Shown one piece after another: positions 57,801 through 64,000 of a stretch of 64,000 nucleotides of DNA. Each line of letters starts with the position of its first letter. Position 1 is the stretch's first letter. The stretch spans positions 681,001 to 745,000 of the forward strand of contig CAJNDS010001890.1 of NCBI GenBank assembly GCA_905221605.1, in the 5' to 3' direction. Origin of the DNA: Symbiodinium natans (Eukaryota > Sar > Dinophyceae > Suessiales > Symbiodiniaceae). Below the pieces are notes generated by a model. The model was not told the origin of the DNA, did not search any database, and saw nothing but the letters and a program-made list of their open reading frames with translations. The position numbers and the translations under genes were made by a program.

Positions 57801-59825
57801 CGAAGCCCTACATGGTAAGGCTGTTTTTTTTGCCAGAACCCTAAGGGTCCATGTACCTGCATAGGTTACACAGGGAATACACAGGGAATACATGGGCCTT
57901 AAAGTACTTCGGGCGATATTATATAATAACAAGGTACATGGACCCTCAGGGTAATCGTACTCTAAGCGGACTCTCTGGGCCAAGCTGCGAAGCCACAAGT
58001 AGAAAGCCCCATCTCTAGAAGTACCCTCAACCCTAAATCCTAAACCCTTAAGCCTAAGCCCAACTATCCTCGAGCATGCCCTGCCCGCGTTGTACCAACA
58101 TCTTTTGTTTCTGTTTTGTTTGGGTGGGGGGAACAGCCTAAACCCGAAAGACCACAACCTAAGGGATATAAGGATGGACCCTGGAAGCGGCCCTTGAATC
58201 TTATTCCCCTATAAACAGCACACATATCCACAGAGTCCCTAACATTATACACCTAAGTAACCCCTAAATTACCCCTCAGGTCCCTTAGAAGGGTTCCCCC
58301 TTCTTCGCGTCTGCATCGGCCTCCCTAGAGTCACGCAGCCCCATGGAGCCCTATAAACCCTAAACCCTGCCAGGGTTTAGGGTTTAGGGTTTAAGGTTTA
58401 GGGTTTAGGGTTTAGGGTTTAGGGTTTAGGGCAAGAAGAATAGCGCCTCCAGGAGCACGTGGTCTAGAAGATGGCACAGATCCGTGCGGCCCAGGGACTC
58501 GTACCTCCAGGCCGGGAGACGTTCGCGCTCGGAGGGCTCACAGGGCTTGGGTTTAGGGTTTAGGGTTTAGGGTTTAGGGTTTAGGGTTTAGGGTTTAGGG
58601 TTTAGGGTTTAGGGTTTAGGGTTTAGGGTTTAGGGTTTGGGGTTTGGGGTTTAGGGTTTAGGGTTTAGGGTTTAGGGTATCGGGTTTCGGGTTTAGGGCT
58701 CAGGGCTTCGGGTTCAGCATCTCAAGTCTAAGCATTCACTAGTCAACCAGCTCTCCATATACGATTTACCCTTTGAACCCGTGCCGAAAGCCCCATTGAT
58801 CAAAATCTGAACTTACGCCGGTGCCGATTCTTCAACATCTGAAAACCATTGGTGCTGATTCTTCAACAATCTGAAAACCACCGGTGCCGATTGACCGAAA
58901 TTTGAACAGCCCCGGGGGCCCGGTTGTTCAAAAACACCGGTGCCGACTGTTCAAGAGCTGGAAAACAGCGTGGGCCGACTTGTCCAAAACCCGATGAACA
59001 TTTAAATGCGACCAGGAGAGAGCGGGCTTAGGGTGTAGGGTTTAGGGGTTGGGTGGGGGGGGGGGGTTGGGTTAGGGTAGGCTGTGGATTGGGGTTTGCC
59101 TTGGAGACCACATGAGTAACTTTTGGGGTTTATGGAGCAGATACGTTAATAGAAGCTATAGTGTCAAGGGGTTTACGATGACACTTTTGGGGGTGGGGGG
59201 GGGGGGGGGTCAGGGGGCTTCTCGTAAGCCCTAAACCCTAAACCCTATTATAATCCCTAAACCCTGAACCCAAGTCTTACCCAAGGTGATTGTTCGGGCC
59301 TCAGGGTTCTGGGTCTCAGGGTTTAGGGTTAGGGTCTCAGGGTTTCAGGTTCGAGGGCTTGAGGGCGTGAGCTCATTAGGGCTTATAGGGCTTTGAACCC
59401 CGAACCCTAAACCCTAAACCCTAAAAGAGCTTGGGCGGGTTTAGGTACTGAGTGAGGGTTTCCAAGTGCGCCCTATGAGCCCAGGGCTTATGAAAGTGAT
59501 CTGCAGTAAAGAAGGTTTTGGGCTCTTACGCAAGAAAGGGGGTAGGGTTCAGGGCCCAGGGATTTTATGGGGTTTAGGGGGTTTAGGGTTTCGGGTTGAA
59601 GGCAATCCCCGAACACCACGACACCCGCAAACCCACTGGATGTCGAGAACTGCTCATGCCTAGGGGGAACCTAGGGCGGGGTAGCCCTAAACCCTAAACC
59701 CTAAACCCTAAACCCTAAACCCTAAACCCTAAACCCTAAACCCTATAGAGGGGGGTAGTTGGGGACCCATGAGCTTCCCGCCTGGCGAGGAGTCTCCTCA
59801 GGACTACCGAGGCGACGCGGTGCAT
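48900..59825 (-). CDS. G4: multi-exon protein of unknown function
   Basis: Start at 59825 after CTGCAG|: MHRVASVVLRRLLA, a short basic amphipathic N-terminus like an organelle presequence. It joins in phase to 59281-59299 (PEQSPW, GTAAGA donor) and 58447-58527 (RERLPAWRYESLGRTDLCHL then LDHVLLE). Further islands: about 57068-57140 (SAEDFREEKHCHDLVLNNP), about 56620-56765 (KPEPEQLSTSFKQFLFRD), 56296-56349 (ETRSDKRMIKSPVPCVSR, GTGAGA donor), 55465-55504 (DIVIYCRVSTRAV), 54994-55029, 54526-54564 (GTSGETDLLRLRK), 53895-53954 (VGERLFAAVFVLHGGFLPQQ), 53197-53253 (VVRAFAASHLFSPADPAHK), 51133-51196, 49878-49959 and 49599-49642. YCRVSTR resembles the CX4R active loop of rhodanese domains, but that alone is weak. 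The stop codon is not located. Confidence 0.4.
49878..49959 (-). CDS. G4 exon ending on a heptamer donor
   Basis: Reads LVPLLAAGEAEEEAPCWRDV then PANTVVE, and ends GTTGAG|GTCTAGGGTCTAGGG: the 5' splice site is the first unit of a variant telomeric tract. The acceptor is CAAAG|GC. Confidence 0.5.
51204..51318. repeat. Long TTTAGGG tract
   Basis: About 16 perfect units immediately upstream (coding sense) of the G4 exon at 51133-51196. Confidence 0.95.
53459..53578. repeat. TTCAGGG variant array
   Basis: About 17 units of the variant TTCAGGG with CTTCAGG units at regular spacing, i.e. a larger repeat of several variant units. Confidence 0.92.
53895..53954 (-). CDS. G4 exon VGERLFAAVFVLHGG
   Basis: Twenty codons with ideal borders (GGGAG|GTC, CAGCAG|GA). 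The plus strand is also open here (WEEAAMKDEDRRKKSLADL); the minus frame is preferred because of border quality and gene direction, but this is not decisive. Confidence 0.42.
53988..54190. repeat. Longest TTTAGGG tract
   Basis: About 29 units with only a short TTTACGG patch near 54085-54097. Confidence 0.95.
55132..55255. mobile_element. Family C palindromic element
   Basis: Terminal GGTAGCCCAG/CTGGGCTACC inverted repeat, inner AAGGGTACCC...TAAGGGAACC. Other copies: 5694-5800, 11860-11970, 26007-26060 (truncated), 47150-47262, 47679-47785, 48851-48965. About 110-120 nt. Confidence 0.87.
55688..55745. repeat. CTTAGGG variant array
   Basis: Eight consecutive CTTAGGG units, then ordinary TTTAGGG. 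Confidence 0.92.
57438..57572. repeat. Long CCCTAAA tract
   Basis: About 19 units; directly follows a family-E element whose terminal sequence it truncates. Confidence 0.93.
58447..58527 (-). CDS. G4 exon 3
   Basis: Twenty-seven whole codons between CCGAG| and CTGGAG|GC: RERLPAWRYESLGRTDLCHL then LDHVLLE. Flanked by CCCTCC and heptamer tracts. Strong coding appearance on the minus strand. Confidence 0.5.
58770..58995. repeat. Degenerate ~33-36-bp tandem repeat
   Basis: About six units of the form GGTGCCGATTCTTCAACA-TCTGAAAACCA with decreasing similarity. Heptamer-free, in the G4 intron between exon 3 and exon 2. Confidence 0.85.
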
Positions 59826-59949
59826 CTGCAGAGCGAGGCGCGCTTTTCAGGATTCCAGGGTTGAAGGTTTAAGGAAGTCTAGGGTTTAGCCTTTTGGGTT
59901 TAGGGTCTACAAAGTGTAGGGTTTCGGGCAATCCCCTAGAAACGGTCTC

Positions 59950-60660
59950 TTTCGTTTCAAACATAGGTTTGCGGCTATTTGCTACATACTTTGAGGGTCG
60001 ATGGTACTCTCAAGAGGACCCTGACGATATCGAACTCAGCTTCAAGGATTGAAGACTAGCAAGTCCGTGGGCTTTCGAATGTGTCTGCCCAATCACAACG
60101 ACTGAACCCGGTCCTGGGCAAGTTTCCCTCGTGGCCAGATTAGAACAAGGTTGGAGTCTTCCTCAGGTCATCAAGGAATGCGGGGAGTTGTGGGTCGCAG
60201 TCCAAGATTGCCAGGGTGGCCACGAAAGCCTAGCGGATGATCTTTTGACGGTTGAGCAAATTCTGCTTGACAGCGCTCTCCAATACCGTCTCGTTTTCTA
60301 GGCTCTTTCGGAAGCCCTCAACGTCTTCCTCCGAGACCTCGCTCAGCAAGGTATCAGCCACCAAACAGCTCGCAGCTCTCACCTAGTCAAGGGACTGGTT
60401 GCCCTTCAGGTAAGGCAAAGGAGCGCAATCTGAGGGGCAACGAGGTCTGAGACGTCCAAGCTTTGAAGGGGTGGGTCCCGAATGCAGCATTACGCTCGCC
60501 GAAGAAAGACTTCAGAGCATTCACAGCGGCCTGACTTGAGAACCGTTTGGTCTTGTACTTGATTCGCAGTCTTCCTGCAACATACCCCTTGTTGGTGATC
60601 GGTCCGAACAGGGCTCTTAGCCCGAGCACAGTTTCTGCATTCGGACTGTGAGGGTCAGGT
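59950..60660 (-). pseudogene. Intronless coding relic with in-frame stops
   Basis: Heptamer-free. The minus strand reads GLRALFGPITNKGYVAGRLR, RFSSQAAVNALKSFFGERNA, then after a frame shift SCLVADTLLSEVSEEDVEGF, KSLENETVLESAVKQNLLNR, a TAG, AFVATLAILDCDPQLPAFLD, then a TAA. This is plainly protein-coding ancestry with at least two stops and one frameshift, and without the small-exon structure of its neighbours, so a processed (retroposed) pseudogene is the simplest reading. Parent gene not recognised. Confidence 0.6.
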
Positions 60661-60953
60661 AAGCCTCTTTGTGATGAGGGGCCCGTCCCTGAAAAGTGTG
60701 GGGGCTTATGGTTTGGCTTACGGTTTTAGGGTTTAGGGCGCCGTTAAGGGCTTCGGCCTGAGGGGTACCGAACTCAGGGAGACCTGTGTCCCAACGAGCT
60801 GCGGTTTAGGGTTTAGGGTTTAGGGTTTAGGGTTTAGGGTTTAGGGTTTGGGGTTTAGGGTTTGGGGTTTGGGGTTTGGGGTTTAGGGTACAGGGTTTGA
60901 GGTTTAGGGTATAGGGTTCAGGGTTTAGGGTTTAGGGCTTCCTCACAAGAGGC

Positions 60954-61004
60954 CTTGACCGTGGAGAGGAAATCGACGGGAATGCTGTTGGCCACGACCA
61001 TGGC
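60954..61004 (-). CDS. G5 exon sharing its 5' junction with a copy at 50.77 kb
   Basis: Reads AMVVANSIPVDFLSTVK after GTGCTTCAGACAG|. The sequence spanning the junction (CGTGCTTCAGACAGGCC) recurs at 50770-50800 with near identity, where it is truncated. Confidence 0.48.
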
Positions 61005-62333
61005 CTGTCTGAAGCACGTGTGGGTCGGGGTTGGCCATATTGGGGTTTAGGGTTTAGGGTTTAGGGTTTGGGGTTTGGGGTTTAGGGTTTAGGGTTCAGG
61101 ACCTCAGGAAAACCTGAAAGTGTGTCGGGGTTTGAGTTGAAGGTTTATAGGGTATTTAGGGTTTAGGGTTTAGGGTTTAGGGTTTAGGGTTCTTTCTGAT
61201 CCCCCTTACAGCGGCCAACAGCGCCGGTGCCTGAGCCTTCCGTGATCGAGCGAAGACGACCTCGAAGAGCTCCTTGGCTCTCGAGACCTTCGAGGCACTA
61301 CTATTTGCTGAAAAATTGGGATGTTCCCCCTTCTACTGAGAGCCCTTAAAAGGAATTATAGTAGCCCCCCCCTATCAGAATCCCTATTAAGGACTGCTAG
61401 TATAAGGGGGGAGCATCCCAACTTAAGAACTCCCTCGAAAAATATTCTTCCTTACAAAGGCAATATGGGGATAGGGTTGAGGTTTTATTTTTTTTTTTTT
61501 TTTTTTTGGGGGGGGGGGGGGGGGTGGTTCTTAATTAAGCAAATGCTAGGGCAGTGGCCCGGGCGGCCCAGGAGGTCAGGGTGTGGGGTTTTGGGGGTTT
61601 TGAGTTTTCGGGTTCGGGTTTTAGGGTTGTTGGGTTTGGGGTTTAGGGTTCGGGGTCCCTAAACCCTAAACCCTAAACCCTAAACCCAAAACCCTAAAAC
61701 CTAAGCCCTAAACCCTAAACCCTAAACCCTAAACCCTAAACCCTGAACCCTGAACCCTGAACCCTGAACCCTGAACCCTGAACCCTGAACCCTGAACCCG
61801 GGTTTGGGGCCTAGGGTTTAGGCTTTAGGGTTTAGGAACCCTTGATTGGCACTGGCACTGTGCCTGTCGTATGTGGCAAGGAGTGGCGAAACGCTCTCTA
61901 CAAAGTCAGGATCCAATACGGAAAACGTCTCCCACACAGACCCCTAGTAGTTTTTAGGACTTCTAGCGTTTAGGGTTTAGGGTTTAGGGTTTGAAGCTTA
62001 AGGTTTCGGGTACAGGGCTGCTGCTTCCACAGCAATATCCGAAAGCTCACCTGGATTGTAGATGGCACCTCAGAGGGTTTAGGGCTTAGGGTTTAGGGTG
62101 GCGTTTAGGTTTCAGGGTCTAGTACCAGAACTTTGGGCCTGCAGCACACCCTCTTGTTACAGGTGGCCCTTAAACTCATACAATCAGGCAGGCCCAAAAC
62201 ACAACGCCTGAACTGGCCCTGAGCTTGTGGTTTCCGTGGTAAAACCCTATTATATACCCTAAACCCTGAAACATAAACCCTAAACTCTAATTAACCCTAA
62301 ATCCTAAACCCTAAACCCTCAACCCTAACCCTA

Positions 62334-62395
<62 letters not shown>

Positions 62396-64000
62396 GCCTC
62401 TTAGTCTTTTCATGGGAGCATGCCTCGTCCACCAATAGCAAGGATCTCACCATCGCTGCCGCCAGCACCTCGGCGCAAGAATTGGTCACTTAGGTTTAGG
62501 GTTTAGGGTTTAGGGTTTAGGGTTTAGGGTTTAGGGTTTAGGGTTTAGGGTTTAGGGTTTAGGGTTTAGGGTTTAGGGTTTAGGGTTTAGGGTTAGGGTT
62601 TAGAGTTTAGGATTTAGGGTTTATGGTTCAGGGTTATGATTTAGGACTTGCAAGGTTGACGTCTCTATACTGAACTTGGAACCCCAGCCAAAACTCTGAT
62701 TCTATAGTGAGCTTGGAACCCTAGCAAAAGAACTGAGTTTTTGGCTGTTTAATTTTGGTATCCGAACATGAGAAACGATTCCCAAGAGCCAAGTGCGGGT
62801 GTATTGGGCTTAGCGTCTGTAGGGCGACAAACTTGCAGAGAGAACGGTGTGACTTCTGGAACCCTAAACCCTCAACCTTAAACCTTCAATCCCAAACCCT
62901 AAACCCAGAGCAGCGATTGGGAGTTTTGAGTGAGGCGCTGATCTGCTCGTCTGAACCCTAAACCCCGTACCCTAAACCCTAACCCTAACCCTAAACCCTA
63001 AACCCTCCTAACCCTAAACCCTAAATGCCTCTAAGCCAGGACTGGGCAGACTGCCGGCGGCGTCAGAAGCGGATCGCAGTACTGCACGAAACCTGCGAGA
63101 CCTGCCCAGAGAGCCCTGTACCCCCTTCCTGAAGAAACCCTAAACCCTAAACCCTAAACCTAAAACCCTTAAAGAAAGACTCCTCAATTAGAGTGTAGGG
63201 TTCACGGTTTAGGGTTTAGGGGGTAGGGCGTTTAAGGTTTAGGGCTTAGGGTTTAGAGATCAGATCTAGGGGACCACTGACGCCCAAACAGTATGATTCT
63301 CACTAATAAGGACCTCAATAACGTACCTCTATCTTTGGAAACCCCGTAAACCCTAAACCCTAAACTCTAAACCTCAAACCCTAAACCCCCAAATAAGCTC
63401 TACAGACTGCATGCCTTTCAAGGTCGTCTCTTCGGCGATGTCACAGATGATCTCCGGGACATCGTCCTCCTGCATTTTGGGCTTAGGGTTTAGGGTTTGG
63501 GGTTTAGGGTCTTGGGTTTAGGGTTTGGGGTTTAGGGTTTAAGGTTTAGGGTTTGGTGTTTAGGGTTTAGGGTTTGGGGTTTAGGGTTGAGGGTTTAGTA
63601 ATTTAGGGTTGAGGGTTTAGGGTTTGGGGGTCAAGCATAAACCCTCTAGCTAAAAGGCCTGGAAAAACCCCAAGCCACGCAAAGCCCACTATGCAAGGTT
63701 CCCTCGTTCAAGTACTGTTAGAGCACTTTCAGGCTTTAAGGTCTAATGCCCTAAACCCTAAACCCTAAACCCTAAACCCCAAACCCTAAACCCCAAACCC
63801 CCCTGCACCTGCTCTGGTTTCGTCTCGGGGGGGGCTCCGTTCTCCGCTTCATCGTCACTCCACTGCGCACTCTCCTGCAGCGGCTCGCCTACACCACTCT
63901 ATACGTACCAACCCTAAAGCCCTAAAACCCTAAACCCTCAACCCTAAACCCTGGCTTCTGACCCTGAACCCTGAACCCTGAACCCTGAACCCTGAACCCT
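60954..64000 (-). CDS. G5: acidic helical multi-exon protein (partial, runs off right edge)
   Basis: Minus-strand exons with good borders: 63809-63874 (ESAQWSDDEAENGAPPETKP, donor CAG|GT), 63415-63469 (EDDVPEIICDIAEETTLK, donor AG|GC), about 63050-63100 (LAGFVQYCDPLLTPPA), about 62905-62945 (DEQISASLKTPNRC), 62424-62468 (VLAAAMVRSLLLVDE, donor GAG|GC), 62051-62068 (VPSTIQ, donor GTGAGC), 61864-61928 (TFSVLDPDFVESVSPLLATY, donor AG|GC), 61210-61272 (ELFEVVFARSRKAQAPALLA, donor GTAAGG) and 60954-61004 (AMVVANSIPVDFLSTVK, donor AG|GC). The N-terminal part is acidic, later parts look alpha-helical, possibly HEAT/ARM-like, but no family is recognised. Both gene ends are unknown. Confidence 0.45.
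61210..61272 (-). CDS. G5 exon with canonical donor
   Basis: Twenty-one codons ELFEVVFARSRKAQAPALLA+A from GCCAAG| to GCCGCT|GTAAGG. Clear helical exon; the intron after it begins with a run of CCCTAAA units on the coding strand. Confidence 0.5.
61742..61800. repeat. CCCTGAA variant array
   Basis: Eight consecutive CCCTGAA units directly after canonical CCCTAAA units. A similar array ends the window at 63962-64000. Confidence 0.92.
62336..62394. repeat. Poly-G run of 59
   Basis: Fifty-nine consecutive G, the longest homopolymer in the window; about 30 nt downstream (coding sense, as poly-C) of the G5 exon 62424-62468 donor. It may be a collapsed or miscounted tract. Confidence 0.95.
62490..62595. 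repeat. Long TTTAGGG tract
   Basis: About 14 perfect units next to the G5 exon at 62424-62468. Confidence 0.95.

Larger units (their letters stand above)
1..64000. repeat. Interspersed telomere-type heptamer TTTAGGG/CCCTAAA
   Basis: Hundreds of units in well over a hundred tracts, in both orientations, spread across the whole window and never at a true end. Tracts range from perfect (about 17 units at 33297-33416) to degenerate. They occupy introns and intergenic DNA, and many start or stop within a few bases of predicted splice sites. Spurious reading frames rich in GFRV/GFGV/NPKP come from these tracts. Confidence 0.97.

Noticed and set aside
63030-63130. Plus frame QDWADCRRRQKRIAVLHETC
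   Set aside because: Looks protein-like, but the minus frame (LAGFVQYCDPLLTPPA) fits the G5 direction and has an AG|GT border; not certain.
1-64000. Eimeria or other coccidian origin
   Set aside because: Telomere-like repeats occur there too, but CAG/homopolymeric amino-acid repeats are missing and the donors here are GC/GA-rich, which fits dinoflagellates better.
1-64000. CRISPR-like arrays from regularly spaced repeats
   Set aside because: Spacers are not uniform in length, repeats are telomeric or palindromic transposon-like, and gene structure is eukaryotic.

Overview
Organism. The window looks like nuclear DNA of a dinoflagellate (genus not resolvable). Three observations support this. 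Exon-like islands lie almost all on one strand (minus), in genes arranged head to tail. Many introns start with GC or GA instead of GT, and nearly every junction reads AG|G on both sides. The repeat that fills the introns is the heptamer TTTAGGG/CCCTAAA, the dinoflagellate/plant-type telomere unit. No CAG-rich tracts are seen, so the telomere-repeat-rich coccidian Eimeria is a weaker fit. No bacterial operon, rRNA, tRNA or CRISPR was recognised.

Layout. Only a small share of the window is coding. The coding DNA is in exons of about 20-105 nt separated by 200-1800 nt introns built of heptamer tracts, decayed heptamer variants and small palindromic (MITE-like) elements. I reconstruct five minus-strand genes. 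G1 (16679 to beyond base 1) is a cytoskeletal/flagellar-looking protein with one STPG-like motif and many coiled-coil exons. G2 (34724-17482) is a near-complete short-chain dehydrogenase/reductase, about 21 exons and 365 residues; every hallmark SDR motif is present in order. G3 (48334-38677) is a protein with a possible signal peptide and unknown function. G4 (59825 to about 49 kb) has a presequence-like N-terminus and unknown function. G5 (beyond 64000 to about 60950) is an acidic/helical protein of unknown function. The longest open reading frames in the six-frame translation are mostly heptamer artefacts.

Intergenic and odd regions. 34.9-36.4 kb is almost heptamer-free and has an internal TAGCTTTTTC minisatellite. 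36.7-37.7 kb is a unit present three times, with a heptamer block present in two copies and absent from one. 59.95-60.66 kb is an intronless, stop-interrupted coding relic. Shorter intronless coding-like islands lie at 29.3, 31.7 and 39.1 kb.

Main result. Telomere-type heptamer tracts appear to behave as inserts. They sit directly against splice sites, sometimes supplying the GT donor (AG|GTTTAGGG) or the TTTAG acceptor. They interrupt palindromic elements, and in three places lie between short direct repeats. This suggests intron growth or gain by telomeric-repeat insertion, alongside at least nine families of palindromic elements. Gene models were built by eye, so exon borders are uncertain by a few bases and functions of G3-G5 are not assigned.
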